In this document: in pieces, positions 41,495-50,855 of the stretch
Layout of the letters: every line of letters begins with the position of its first letter
How positions within the stretch are numbered: the stretch's first letter is position 1
Source: an uncultured Brachyspira sp.
Lineage (GTDB): Bacteria; Spirochaetota; Brachyspiria; Brachyspirales; Brachyspiraceae
Length of the DNA: 51,500 nucleotides
Assembly: GCF_944393015.1 (NCBI RefSeq)
Contig: NZ_CALXYQ010000022.1
Coordinates: 1-51,500 of the forward strand
Direction of reading: 5' to 3'
Made by a program: the position numbers and the translations under genes
Notes under the pieces: model-generated
What the model saw: only the letters and a program-made list of their open reading frames with translations
Told to the model about the DNA's origin: nothing
Databases searched by the model: none

Positions 41495-42349
41495 ATGCCT
41501 ATAATAAAAGCACCATGCAAAATAAATATTTCTCTTGATATAACTTCAAAAAGAAAAGACGGATATCATTTGATAGAATCTTTATTTCATACAGTTAATT
41601 TATATGATGTCATAAATATTGAAAAAGCTGATAAATATAATATTACAACAAGCGGTAAGTATGCTTTAGAAGATGATAAAGAAGAAAATATTGTAACTAA
41701 AATATTTAATCATTTTAAAAACAATATGAATCTTAATAATGATTACAATATACATATAGAAAAAAATATTCCTACAGGGGCAGGACTTGGAGGCGGATCA
41801 TCTGATGCTGCTAATATTATTAAGTTTTTTTTGTCTGAATTAAATATCGATATCAATGATGATTTAATAGAATCTTTTTCTTCATTTGGTGCGGATATTC
41901 CTTTTTTTATTAGAGGCGGCTGTGCTTGGGTTTCAGGCATTGGAGAGAAGATACAAAATTATGATTTTACGCTTCCTTATAATGTTATTTTAATGTATCC
42001 GAATATACATGTTTCCACAAAATTAGCTTATTCAAAGTTTACTCCTGAAGATTTTAATAAATCAGATTTGTTTTATATAAAGAATATGCTTGATAATAAA
42101 GATATTAATTTTGAAAGAATAGTTTCAAAAACATATAATGTATTTGAGAAGAATGTTTTTAATTTAGAAAAAAGAATAGAAGAAATAAAAAATAAAACTG
42201 AAAGTATAATTAATAGAAAAGTAACTATGAGCGGTTCTGGTTCTTCGCTTTTTGCTTTATATAATAATGATGATAAGAAGATAGAAAATGATTTTCAAAA
42301 ATTAAAAAATGAACTTAATATGGATATATATAAATTGAGTTTGATTTAA
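41495..42349 (+). CDS. ispE: 4-diphosphocytidyl-2-C-methyl-D-erythritol kinase
   Basis: IspE phosphorylates CDP-methylerythritol in the non-mevalonate isoprenoid pathway. The 284-residue GHMP kinase has APCKINISLDITSKRKDGYH at the start, the ATP loop IPTGAGLGGGSSDAANIIKF near residue 92, and the C-terminal TMSGSGSSLFALY. TAAGGAAG precedes the ATG. The next gene begins 81 bases later. Confidence 0.96.
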   Translation: MPIIKAPCKINISLDITSKRKDGYHLIESLFHTVNLYDVINIEKADKYNITTSGKYALEDDKEENIVTKIFNHFKNNMNLNNDYNIHIEKNIPTGAGLGGGSSDAANIIKFFLSELNIDINDDLIESFSSFGADIPFFIRGGCAWVSGIGEKIQNYDFTLPYNVILMYPNIHVSTKLAYSKFTPEDFNKSDLFYIKNMLDNKDINFERIVSKTYNVFEKNVFNLEKRIEEIKNKTESIINRKVTMSGSGSSLFALYNNDDKKIENDFQKLKNELNMDIYKLSLI

Positions 42350-42430
42350 TTGTATTTAATGTTTTTTATGTTATAATTCTGATTATTATAAAAATTAAAT
42401 ATTTAAAAATTAAAGAGAACATTATAAAAA

Positions 42431-43426
42431 ATGCTAAAAAAGATATTTATTATATTATTTGTTTATTCTTCTGTATTTTTTGCAGCTGATTTATCATCTT
42501 TATCATCAAAACATTCACTATCAGTTTTGGAAACAAGCAGTACAAGATCAAAAGGTATGATGGGAGCAGATTTTTTGATAGGAAATGATTCATCTGCCTT
42601 ATTTAAAAACTCTTCATCTTTGATGGGAGTGCTTAGAGATAGTGTTAATTTGAATTATACTTTTACATCTAATCCGCAAAATGATTATATATTCAATGCA
42701 TCATACGCTCATATAGGCGGTTCTTATGCTGTAGGAGTTGGTTTTGCAGGGGATATAAATAAAGTTTATTCTTATGATAGTTTAGGCAATAAAAAAAATG
42801 ATATATATAACGGACTTTATTTAATCAATGTAGGTGCTGCTTATGCTATTAATGAAAGTTCTTTTATAGGGGCAAATGTTAAAAGCGTAGTTAATAATAG
42901 CGGAAAAGATAATAATTTTGGTATGTTTTTTGATATATCATATATGCAGTCTTTATTTACACCTAATTTTAAGCTAGGCGTTGGAGTTAGAAATTTCGGA
43001 TTTTATGATAATGTATTTGCTAAAACAGATACTGATATAACAGCTTCTGTAGCATACGCTAAAAGCGATGGAAGTTTTGCTGTATCAGGACAGTATACAA
43101 TATCAGTACCTTCTGTAAGTCATGAATTCTCTGTTGGACTTGAAGCTATGATCATAGATTTTAATAAATTGGGATTATTTAAGAAAAAAACAGCATGGTA
43201 TGATGATTTGCCTGAAAGCATATTAGATGCTCCGGATTTCGTACAAAAAAGGCTTTCACAACAGCTTCCAAGCGGTATTCTAGCTAGATTAGGAGTAGGC
43301 AATAAAGGTGTTTCTTTGGGTTTATCTATTTATTTGGACTTATTCAGACTTGACTATGCTATTAGTTTTGATAATTTCAGTAAGGATAATATTTCTCATG
43401 ATATAGGCATGAGTTTTGTTTTTTAA
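42431..43426 (+). CDS. Predicted outer-membrane barrel protein
   Basis: The 331-residue protein has a signal peptide (KKIFIILFVYSSVFFA, cut near residue 18) and then alternating strands rich in Gly, Tyr, Phe and Ser, such as ASYAHIGGSYAVGVGFAGD and KLGVGVRNFGFYD, ending with aromatic HDIGMSFVF as many barrel proteins do. It resembles the spirochaetal UPF0164/PorV-like group in layout; this is an impression, not a search result. Likely location: outer membrane. Function unknown. Confidence 0.72.
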   Translation: MLKKIFIILFVYSSVFFAADLSSLSSKHSLSVLETSSTRSKGMMGADFLIGNDSSALFKNSSSLMGVLRDSVNLNYTFTSNPQNDYIFNASYAHIGGSYAVGVGFAGDINKVYSYDSLGNKKNDIYNGLYLINVGAAYAINESSFIGANVKSVVNNSGKDNNFGMFFDISYMQSLFTPNFKLGVGVRNFGFYDNVFAKTDTDITASVAYAKSDGSFAVSGQYTISVPSVSHEFSVGLEAMIIDFNKLGLFKKKTAWYDDLPESILDAPDFVQKRLSQQLPSGILARLGVGNKGVSLGLSIYLDLFRLDYAISFDNFSKDNISHDIGMSFVF

Positions 43427-43438
43427 TTTAGGTTTTTT

Positions 43439-44284
43439 ATGGCTATTTGTAAACAAAAAATATCTAATACAGAAAATTGTCCGAGAGAAGAGTACAAAGA
43501 CGGTTTATGCATTATTCATCATAACAGCAATGATAAACCTGAAGGACTTTTCAGAAGAATAATAAGAGATGATATTTATAGAGGATTTTATAATTTCTCT
43601 TATATGATAAGCTATGACGGATTTAATTTTGATGGATTAAAAATCGAAAAAAATGCTAATATGCTTTTTACCAATTCTTCATTTTATGGACCTTTTCAAA
43701 TGAGGAATTTTAATTTATTCGGCTCTTTAGATTTCACAGACAGTAATTTTGAAAGCGGATTTTTTATTACAATGTCCAATGTTTATAAAGAAATAATCAT
43801 GAAAAACTCTAAAATAAATATGGATTTTGATATGTCCTTGTCGAATTTGCAGTCCATTGATATTGATAATATAACAGCAGAATGTAATTTCGCCATTGCC
43901 AATTCTGATATAATAGATAAACTCTCATTTAATCATATTCATTTTAAAAATAATTTCAGTATGCTCAATGCGAGTTTGCAGGGAGAATCCAGTCTTGAAA
44001 ATATTATCATAGAGGGTGATGCGGATTTCAGGAATATGGTATTTTATAAATCATTGAAATTTGAAAATGTAGAAATAAAGGGCAGAACTATACCTTATGA
44101 AATTGTTGATAATGAAAAAATAGAATTCGTAAATGTTTTAATAAACGGCAAAGTTATAGATGACAATCAAAAAGAGAGAAAAGAAAAAGAGAAAAAAGAA
44201 TCTCAATTAGAAAAAATCAAAGAGGCAAAGGATAAAATGTACAAAGAAACTTTGCTTAATAATAAATACTCTAAAAGAAAATAG
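43439..44284 (+). CDS. Pentapeptide-like repeat protein with N-terminal Cys/His motif
   Basis: The 281-residue protein starts with a small metal-site-like motif (CKQKISNTENCPREEYKDGL, then CIIHH). The body is a series of short strands with Asn and Phe at regular spacing (FDGLKIEKNANMLFTNSSF, FGSLDFTDSNFESGFF), as in a right-handed beta helix of the pentapeptide type. The last 50 residues are a charged, probably coiled-coil tail. No signal peptide. It lies 12 bases after the barrel gene. Function unknown. Confidence 0.65.
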   Translation: MAICKQKISNTENCPREEYKDGLCIIHHNSNDKPEGLFRRIIRDDIYRGFYNFSYMISYDGFNFDGLKIEKNANMLFTNSSFYGPFQMRNFNLFGSLDFTDSNFESGFFITMSNVYKEIIMKNSKINMDFDMSLSNLQSIDIDNITAECNFAIANSDIIDKLSFNHIHFKNNFSMLNASLQGESSLENIIIEGDADFRNMVFYKSLKFENVEIKGRTIPYEIVDNEKIEFVNVLINGKVIDDNQKERKEKEKKESQLEKIKEAKDKMYKETLLNNKYSKRK

Positions 44285-44287
44285 ATG

Positions 44288-45352
44288 TTAAAGTAAATTT
44301 CTTTTGTCTTTTAATTCATCTTTTTCTCTTATATCTTTTAATATATCTTTAATTTTTGAATCTTTATTATTCGGATAAATTAAAAGCACTCCGTTTGATT
44401 TTACTATAGTTAAATCATCAACTCCGTCTATAGCTATAAAAGTATCTTTATCATCATTTATTATAATATTGCTTTTTGCTTCTTTTGCATATACATTTCC
44501 AATTATAACATTATTATTATCATCTTTATCATATATTCTTCCAAGTGCTGAAAATGAGCCTAAATCGTCCCAGAAGAAGCTAGATTTTATACATTTGATA
44601 TTTTTTATTTTTTCCATTATACCAAAGTCGAAAGATATTTTAATTATAGTTTTGAATATTTCTTCTTTTTGAGTATCATCTTTCGCTTCTAATGTTTGTA
44701 TAGTTTTGTTGTATGTATCAGGCATTAATTCCTTTATTGAATTAAGTATATTATCTATAGACCATATAAACATACCGCTGTTCCATAGATAATTACCATC
44801 TTCTAAGAATTTGCAGGCATTTTCATAATTAGGCTTTTCTACGAATCTATCAACATTATATACATCATCTTTAATATTATCTTTTATTTTTATATATCCG
44901 TATCCTGTTTCTGCTCTGTTAGGCTTAATTCCCACCACTACAACTTCATTGGTATTTTCACTTACTTCAATGGCATTTTCAATAGACTTTATGAATAAGT
45001 CTTCACTTTTTATTATAGGGTCTGCTGGAAGCACTGCAATCATAGCATTTCCTATCTTTTCTTTTATAGAAATGGCACCTAAAGCAATAGCAGCTGCTGT
45101 ATCTCTTCCCATTGGCTCATATATGATGTTTTTAAAGGAAGGCATATATTTAGCAAATACATCTTTATATCTTTTACCTGTGATTATAAAAATATTATCT
45201 TCGCTAGTAATTTTTAATGCTCTGTCTATTGTCTGTTCAATAAGAGATTTATTTTCTATGATACTTAAAAATTGTTTTGGTTTGCTTTCCATGCTTAGAG
45301 GCCATAGTCTTTCACCTATACCGCCCGCCATTATAAGTATTGATTTTTTCAT
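44288..45352 (-). CDS. manC: Mannose-1-phosphate guanylyltransferase
   Basis: The enzyme makes GDP-mannose for surface polysaccharide. The 354-residue protein begins with ILIMAGGIGERLWPLSMESK, the nucleotidyltransferase signature, followed by PKQFLSI, AVLPADPII, FVEKPN and YLWNSGMFIW, all typical of the family. The isomerase domain found in bifunctional ManC is absent, as the length shows. It converges on the previous gene with three bases between stops. Confidence 0.92.
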   Translation of the reverse strand: MKKSILIMAGGIGERLWPLSMESKPKQFLSIIENKSLIEQTIDRALKITSEDNIFIITGKRYKDVFAKYMPSFKNIIYEPMGRDTAAAIALGAISIKEKIGNAMIAVLPADPIIKSEDLFIKSIENAIEVSENTNEVVVVGIKPNRAETGYGYIKIKDNIKDDVYNVDRFVEKPNYENACKFLEDGNYLWNSGMFIWSIDNILNSIKELMPDTYNKTIQTLEAKDDTQKEEIFKTIIKISFDFGIMEKIKNIKCIKSSFFWDDLGSFSALGRIYDKDDNNNVIIGNVYAKEAKSNIIINDDKDTFIAIDGVDDLTIVKSNGVLLIYPNNKDSKIKDILKDIREKDELKDKRNLL

Positions 45353-45552
45353 ATTAAAGCCTTTTAATAAAAGTTATTTTATAGTACCTTATTATATATA
45401 TAATTAAATAAAAAACAATGATATTGTAAAAAAAGTATTTACATTTCATAGATTAAAATAAAAAAAATATATTTTTTGTAAAAAATGTAGTTCTTAGATA
45501 GTATTAATAAATATAAACTCATTAATATTAAATATAATTTCAATATTTTTAT

Positions 45553-45581
45553 TTGACAAAAATTTCATTATGTATTATCTT
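45553..45581 (+). promoter_or_regulatory. Promoter of the HTH-receiver gene
   Basis: TTGACA (45553-45558), a 17-base spacer and TATCTT (45576-45581), 60 bases before the ATG of the following gene, in the divergent gap with manC. Confidence 0.55.
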
Positions 45582-45640
45582 TTATCGTGTAATGGGAGAT
45601 TTTTTATTTTTCTTTAAATTTTTAAAATTTGAGAGGTTAT

Positions 45641-46249
45641 ATGAATAATACTGAAGAGCTAATATACGATGACGATGATATGCTGTCGCCTATAGATGCG
45701 GCGAAAATAGTTGGAGTATCAAGAACTACTGTAAACTATTGGGTGAGACATTATGGCTTAAAGGCTGATGTTACACCTGGTAAGAGATATAAAATTCGTT
45801 ATGCTGATTTAAAAGCTTTTTTGGCTTTCAACAAAAAAGAAAAAAGAATCAAATTAAAAAGAAAACAGTCCAAATATAAGCTTGCCATAATCGAGCCTAT
45901 GGAAATTACAAGAAAAAATTATCTTGAATGGCTTAAAGATGATTATGATGTTACTTGCATATCTAATTTGGCTGCACCTTTAAAAGAATTAAAAAAGATT
46001 TCGCCTGATATCATTCTAATGGATATTAACTTATCAGATGACAAGGATTATTTTTATCTAATAGATGAAATCAAGAAAGAAATTTCTTTAAGAACATCAT
46101 TAATTATTATTATTACAAAGAGATATAATGAAGATGATGTTGTAAATGGGCTTGAAAAAGGTGCTTGCGATTATGTAAAAAAACCTGTAGGACAAAATGA
46201 ACTTAAAGCAAGAATTAAAAATGCTATTAGATTTTATGTCGATGTGTAA
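45641..46249 (+). CDS. HTH (excisionase/MerR-like) plus receiver-domain regulator
   Basis: The ATG at 45641 follows GAGAGG; the frame is open from a TTG at 45629. The 202-residue protein has an N-terminal helix-turn-helix (LSPIDAAKIVGVSRTTVNYW, then a basic wing PGKRYKIRYADLKAFL), a basic linker, and a C-terminal receiver domain with Asp in SPDIILMDINLSDDKD and Lys in CDYVKKPVG. This order, DNA-binding domain first and receiver last, is the reverse of ordinary response regulators. No histidine kinase is next to it; its signal and targets are unknown. Confidence 0.82.
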   Translation: MNNTEELIYDDDDMLSPIDAAKIVGVSRTTVNYWVRHYGLKADVTPGKRYKIRYADLKAFLAFNKKEKRIKLKRKQSKYKLAIIEPMEITRKNYLEWLKDDYDVTCISNLAAPLKELKKISPDIILMDINLSDDKDYFYLIDEIKKEISLRTSLIIIITKRYNEDDVVNGLEKGACDYVKKPVGQNELKARIKNAIRFYVDV

Positions 46250-46256
46250 ATAATTA

Positions 46257-48242
46257 TTAAAGCATATTTATAGGGTCTATGTCTATTTCTATATAATTGC
46301 CTTTATCTGCTGTAAAACTACTATTTAGTTTATCAAAGAAATTTTTTAGCAGTGAATGCGATGGTGTTTTTATAAGAATATTCCATCTGTAATATTTATT
46401 TAATTTGCTCATAGCACATGCTGTAGCTCCTAGGATTATTATTTTATCAGAATCATTATAAGTTTCCATTCTGAGCATATCTGCTATTTTATTGGCATCG
46501 TCTTCTACTTTTTTTTCGTCTATTCCTCTTATTACTAATCTTATTAATCTTGAAAATGGAGGATAATTTAAAGGTGCTTTTCTATTTTCTATTTCTTTAT
46601 TATAAAATGATATATAATCATGATTTTTAGCACATTCTATACTATAATGATTTGGAGAATAAGTTTGAATATATACTATACCGTTTTTTTCTCCTCTTCC
46701 GCTTCTTCCTGCAACTTGAGTAATGAGATTGAATGTTCTTTCAGCACTTCTAAAATCTGGAATATGAAGCGACATATCGGCAAATAAAACACCTACTAGA
46801 GTAACATTAGGAAAATCAAGTCCTTTAGCTATCATTTGAGTGCCGACTAATATATCTATTTCTCCGTCAGAAAATCTTTTGAATATTTTTTCATAGTTTT
46901 TTGTTCCGCCTACTGTATCCTGATCCATTCTCTCTACTACAGCATTTGGAAAAAGTATATTTAAATGCTCTTCTACTTTTTCAGTACCGCTTCCTATTCT
47001 CTCAAAATGTCCTATTTTACATTCATCGCAAAGCTCATCTAAATATTGAGTATATCCGCAGTAATGACACATAACAACATTTTTCTTTTTATGATAAGTA
47101 AGAGATACCGAACAATTAGGGCATTCCAAAACTCTCTGACAATATGAACAAGTAACTACAGGAGCATAACCTTTACGATTAAGAAATAATATAATTTGTT
47201 CTTTTTTTTCTAATTTTCTATTTATTTCTTCTGCCAATTTTTGAGTAATCATAGGAAAAGCATCTGCTCTTTTTTCCTTTTTCAAATCTAATATTCTTAC
47301 TTCAGGCATATTAACAGAAGCTGCTCTTTTCTTTAGGCTTAGAAGCTCTATTTTTCCTATTGAGGCATAATAAAAACTTTCTATAGAAGGAGTGGCACTT
47401 CCTAAAAGCAATGTGGCATTCTCATGAGATTTTCTATAAAAAGCAACCTGTCTTGCATGATATCTTGGAGTATCTCCTGCCTTATAACTGGTTTCATGCT
47501 CTTCATCTATAACTATTATACCCAAATTTGGGGTAGGGGAGAATATGGCACTTCTAGCCCCTATAACAATTTTTATCTCATCTTTTTTTATCATCTGCCA
47601 ATATCTGTATTTAGAATTAGGTGATAATTTACTATGAAGTACTGCTATTTTTCCTTCAAATCTTTCAGCAAATCTTTTTATAGTTTGAGGTGTTAAAGAT
47701 ATTTCAGGAAGTATCACTATTGCCTGCTTACCCATATCAACAACTTTCTTTATAGCCTGCAAATATACTTCTGTTTTTCCGCTTCCTGTTACGCCATGAA
47801 GGAGAAAAGTTTTTGGATTATTTGATTCTATACTTTCATTTATTTTTTTTAATACGGCTTCTTGTTCTTCATTAAGTTTTAAATATGGTTTTTGTTTTGC
47901 AGGTATTGGTTTAGCTTTTTTTTCTTTTTTGGCCGGAGTACCTACAGGAAGTGCGGCAAATAATGCCTCTCCGAAAGATGAATGATAATAATTACTCATC
48001 CATTTTGCTAATTTGAATTCTTTATCTGAACAAATAGGTTCAAGATCAATTCTAGCTTTGATAGGATATACTTTATAGTTACCGTCTATAGTTTCAACTT
48101 CTTCTACAACAATACCCTTATTATTTTTACCTTTAATAGGAGCAACAACTCTACATCCTACCAAGCTATCATTAATCTCATCTGGTTTTCTGTATGTAAG
48201 TATTCTGTCTATAGGCAGATTGAAAACAACTTTAACATACAT
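46257..48242 (-). CDS. priA: Primosomal replication helicase PriA
   Basis: PriA restarts stalled replication forks. The 661-residue protein has Walker A LHGVTGSGKTEVYLQAIK near residue 149, DEEH in IIVIDEEHETSYK, helicase motifs GSATPSIESFYYAS and VGTQMIAKGLDFPNVTLVGV, and a zinc region with CSYCQRVLECPNC and CHYCGYTQYLDELCDEC. It begins 2 bases after the dksA-like stop in the rplM-rpsI-dksA-priA run. Confidence 0.96.
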   Translation of the reverse strand: MYVKVVFNLPIDRILTYRKPDEINDSLVGCRVVAPIKGKNNKGIVVEEVETIDGNYKVYPIKARIDLEPICSDKEFKLAKWMSNYYHSSFGEALFAALPVGTPAKKEKKAKPIPAKQKPYLKLNEEQEAVLKKINESIESNNPKTFLLHGVTGSGKTEVYLQAIKKVVDMGKQAIVILPEISLTPQTIKRFAERFEGKIAVLHSKLSPNSKYRYWQMIKKDEIKIVIGARSAIFSPTPNLGIIVIDEEHETSYKAGDTPRYHARQVAFYRKSHENATLLLGSATPSIESFYYASIGKIELLSLKKRAASVNMPEVRILDLKKEKRADAFPMITQKLAEEINRKLEKKEQIILFLNRKGYAPVVTCSYCQRVLECPNCSVSLTYHKKKNVVMCHYCGYTQYLDELCDECKIGHFERIGSGTEKVEEHLNILFPNAVVERMDQDTVGGTKNYEKIFKRFSDGEIDILVGTQMIAKGLDFPNVTLVGVLFADMSLHIPDFRSAERTFNLITQVAGRSGRGEKNGIVYIQTYSPNHYSIECAKNHDYISFYNKEIENRKAPLNYPPFSRLIRLVIRGIDEKKVEDDANKIADMLRMETYNDSDKIIILGATACAMSKLNKYYRWNILIKTPSHSLLKNFFDKLNSSFTADKGNYIEIDIDPINML

Positions 48243-48244
48243 TA

Positions 48245-48610
48245 TTACATTTTTTCGCGACGTTTTTTATCTTCATATTTAGACATACAATTTACGCATC
48301 TTAAAGTATAAGGTAAAGCAGTTAATCTCTCTTCATTGATTTCTTCTTTACAGTCAATACATTTACCATAGGTACCGTCTTCTATTCTTTTAAGTGCATT
48401 ATTAAGCATATCTAATTTATCTTTTTCTTTTTGTGAGAAATTCATTAGAGTTTGTTTCTCATAAGCCTGAAATGCTATATCCACCATATCACCATGAGAA
48501 TCATCTTTAAGAGCCTCATAGGTTTCATTTCCGCTTAATAATTCATCTAAAGTTTTTCTCTTTTCTTCTAACAATAAATCTTTAAATTTTTTTAACTTCT
48601 TAGCAGTCAT
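48245..48610 (-). CDS. DksA/TraR-type zinc-finger protein
   Basis: DksA-family proteins reach the RNA polymerase secondary channel and tune rRNA and stress transcription. The 121-residue protein has an N-terminal coiled coil (LKKFKDLLLEEKRKTLDELL), a helical middle (ALKRIEDGTYGKC) and a four-Cys zinc finger (CIDCKEEINEERLTALPYTL, then RCVNC). It lies 44 bases after rpsI and directly before priA. True DksA or a shorter TraR-like relative cannot be separated here. Confidence 0.88.
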   Translation of the reverse strand: MTAKKLKKFKDLLLEEKRKTLDELLSGNETYEALKDDSHGDMVDIAFQAYEKQTLMNFSQKEKDKLDMLNNALKRIEDGTYGKCIDCKEEINEERLTALPYTLRCVNCMSKYEDKKRREKM

Positions 48611-48654
48611 TATACCAACCTTTAAGCAATATAGTAACCCAATAAAAAGATATC

Positions 48655-49053
48655 TTAACGTTTTGAGAATTGGAAACGTTTTCTAGCACCAGATCTTCCG
48701 TATTTTTTACGTTCAACTACACGAGAATCTCTAGTAAGGAATCCATTTCTTTTTAAAGTAGTTCTGAAATCCTGACTTTCACCTACTAAAGCCTTAGCGA
48801 TACCATGTCTTACTGCATCAGCCTGAGCAGAAACACCGCCGCCATGAACATTAGCAAATACATCATATTTTCCAAAATTACCTGTTACTTTTAAAGCATC
48901 TTCTACTACTTTAAGAAGAGCTGCTCTATTGCAGAAGTATTCAGCATAATTTTTTCCATTTATTAAAATTTTGCCGCTGCCTAAAGTTATACGAACTCTT
49001 GCATTAGCTGTTTTTCTTTTTCCAGTAAAAATAGTTAATTGTTTAGCTGCCAT
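48655..49053 (-). CDS. rpsI: 30S ribosomal protein S9
   Basis: S9 contacts the P-site tRNA with its C-terminal tail. The 132-residue product has FTGKRKTANARVRITLGSGK, VHGGGVSAQADAVRHGIAKA and the end GRSGARKRFQFSKR, all diagnostic. It lies 13 bases after rplM, the universal pairing. Confidence 0.97.
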   Translation of the reverse strand: MAAKQLTIFTGKRKTANARVRITLGSGKILINGKNYAEYFCNRAALLKVVEDALKVTGNFGKYDVFANVHGGGVSAQADAVRHGIAKALVGESQDFRTTLKRNGFLTRDSRVVERKKYGRSGARKRFQFSKR

Positions 49054-49066
49054 TTTTATCTCCTAA

Positions 49067-49522
49067 TTATATATTTACTACAGTAGGTTTATTAGCTTCA
49101 TGCGGATGCTCGCTTCCTGCATATACTTTTAACTTCTTAAGATGAAGTCTTCCTAATGGATTATGCGAAAGCATGCCTTTTACAGCTATTTTTACCATTC
49201 TTTCAGGATTTTTTTCTAATAATTCGCCGTAGCTTATAGCTTTTATACCGCCTGGATAACCTGTATGTCTATAGTGAATTTTTCCCTTCTTTTTATTTCC
49301 TGTTAAAACTATGTCTTTAGCATTGATGATGATAACATAATCACCATTGTCTAAGTTGTATGCATAGTCTACTTTATGTTTTCCTTTAAGCATATAAGCT
49401 GCTCTGCTTGCTACTCTTCCTAATGACTTACCTTTGGCATCTATTATTAGCCAATTTTGCTTTATATCTTTTTGTGATAAAACGTAAGTACTGTTTTTTG
49501 TTTTTAATGTTTTTTTATCCAT
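49067..49522 (-). CDS. rplM: 50S ribosomal protein L13
   Basis: L13 is an early 50S assembly protein. An ATG at 49531 is also in frame, but AAGGTG lies 8 bases before the ATG at 49522, so I use that one (151 residues, MDKKTLKTKNSTYV). NWLIIDAKGKSLGRVASRAA, YRHTGYPGGIKAISYGELLE and MLSHNPLGRLHLKKLKVYAG are characteristic. It begins the rplM-rpsI-dksA-like-priA run. Confidence 0.95.
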   Translation of the reverse strand: MDKKTLKTKNSTYVLSQKDIKQNWLIIDAKGKSLGRVASRAAYMLKGKHKVDYAYNLDNGDYVIIINAKDIVLTGNKKKGKIHYRHTGYPGGIKAISYGELLEKNPERMVKIAVKGMLSHNPLGRLHLKKLKVYAGSEHPHEANKPTVVNI

Positions 49523-49593
49523 AACATACACACCTTGATTTAACGTTTAAAAAAAATTTGGTAGTTTTTATCTTAAAAATGTAACGGTGCGTA

Positions 49594-49622
49594 ATTATAA
49601 CATGAATATACTGTAAAGTCAA
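49594..49622 (-). promoter_or_regulatory. Promoter of rplM-rpsI
   Basis: Minus strand: TTGACT (49617-49622), a 17-base spacer and TATAAT (49594-49599), about 70 bases before the rplM start. Consensus -10 box and ideal spacing. Confidence 0.75.
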
Positions 49623-49663
49623 ATTTAATTTATAAATTAAATATATTCTTATATTTAATTTGA

Positions 49664-49926
49664 TTATTTTTTTGTATTTTTAATTATTTTTAATATATCA
49701 TCAAAACCAACTATATTTACTATTTTTATAATTTTCTCCAGATCGTTTTTATCTATTTTTTTAATAAATCAAGATATTTTTTATCTTTTATATTGTTGTT
49801 TATATCAATTATTTTAGATATGTCTTTAATTTTTATTAGTTTGATAATTTCTATTAATCTATCTTTTCCTATTATATTCATAATATTAATTATATTACTA
49901 ATATTATCTTTAGTCTTATTAAACAT
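49664..49926 (-). pseudogene. Small gene with one frameshift
   Basis: From ATG 49926 (AAAGG upstream) the frame runs 57 codons to TAG at 49753-49755. A -1 shift at the A AAA AAA run directly before that stop opens a second frame to TAA at 49664, for a joined product of about 87 residues. Two halves have alike wording (INIMNIIGKDRLIEIIKLIK and IVNIVGFDDILKIIKNTKK), which argues that both were coding. It lies 89 bases after panC. No family recognised. Homopolymer indel, sequence error or recoding are all possible. The plus-strand ORF here is a shadow. Confidence 0.5.
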
Positions 49927-50015
49927 ATTTATAAGCCTTTATATATTTTTTTATATTGTAATATATAATAGTGTTTATTTCAATATAAATATATTTTTTA
50001 ATGCTGTATTAGGTA

Positions 50016-50852
50016 TTATTTTAAATAAATGTTATCTAATAATCTAGTAGAGCCGCAGTAGCAGGATATGAGTATTATTGAATTTTTATTTGCTGTTTCT
50101 ACATTAGTTAGTGTTTCTTTGTCTGCTATATAAACATATTCTAGCTTAAGCATTTTATGAGATTTCAAATTATTCTTTATTATATCTATTAAGTATGATG
50201 ATTTGGTACCGCCTTTTTTAAACTCTTCTCTTGCCTCTTTAAGAAGTTTATATATTATAGTAGCTTCTTCTTTTTCTCTATCGCTTAATAAAGTATTTAA
50301 ACCGCTTAAAGAGAGCATATTTTCATCTCTTACTATAGGAATAGTTTTTAATGCTATATTATAATTCAAATCTTTTATTATTTTTTTTATTATAAATACT
50401 TCCTGATAATCATATTCAATAAAATATACATTTGTAGGCGATATTATATTAAAGAGTTTTAATACTGTTATTATTATGCCTTTATAATATATAGGTCTTG
50501 AAATAATATTAAATTTACTATTTTCTATATTTATATGAATAGAATAATCATCGGGTATCATCTCTTCTACAGATGGTAAAAATAATACGTCTGCCTGACA
50601 TTCTTCTAAAAGTTTTTTATCTTTATCTAAATCTTGAGGGTATTTTTCTATATCTTCTACTTTCATAAATTGAAGAGGATTAAGAAATATACTCACGATT
50701 ACAATATCACATTCTTTTTTTGCTTTTTTTATTAAAGCCGCATGTCCTTCATGTAAAGCTCCCATAGTGGGAATTAAAGCTATAGATTTATCCTTATTAT
50801 CATTAATAAATTTATATGCACTTTTTATATTTTTTAATATAGTTAAATACAT
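50016..50852 (-). CDS. panC: Pantothenate synthetase
   Basis: PanC joins pantoate and beta-alanine to form pantothenate. The 278-residue protein has ALIPTMGALHEGHAALIKKA near residue 24 and IVSIFLNPLQFMKVEDIEKY, both family signatures. Further on the family motifs are weaker: the usual KDxQQ region reads YFIEYDYQEVFIIKKIIKDL, and the usual SSRN segment reads MLSLSGLNTLLSDRE. Activity is therefore less certain than identity. It begins 3 bases after the zinc-ribbon gene stop. Confidence 0.85.
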   Translation of the reverse strand: MYLTILKNIKSAYKFINDNKDKSIALIPTMGALHEGHAALIKKAKKECDIVIVSIFLNPLQFMKVEDIEKYPQDLDKDKKLLEECQADVLFLPSVEEMIPDDYSIHINIENSKFNIISRPIYYKGIIITVLKLFNIISPTNVYFIEYDYQEVFIIKKIIKDLNYNIALKTIPIVRDENMLSLSGLNTLLSDREKEEATIIYKLLKEAREEFKKGGTKSSYLIDIIKNNLKSHKMLKLEYVYIADKETLTNVETANKNSIILISCYCGSTRLLDNIYLK

Positions 50853-50855
50853 ATA

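Noticed and set aside
49793-50047. An 84-codon plus-strand hydrophobic ORF
   Set aside because: It is the reverse reading of the frameshifted minus-strand gene and the panC end; the Ile-rich composition is what reversed AT-rich coding gives.
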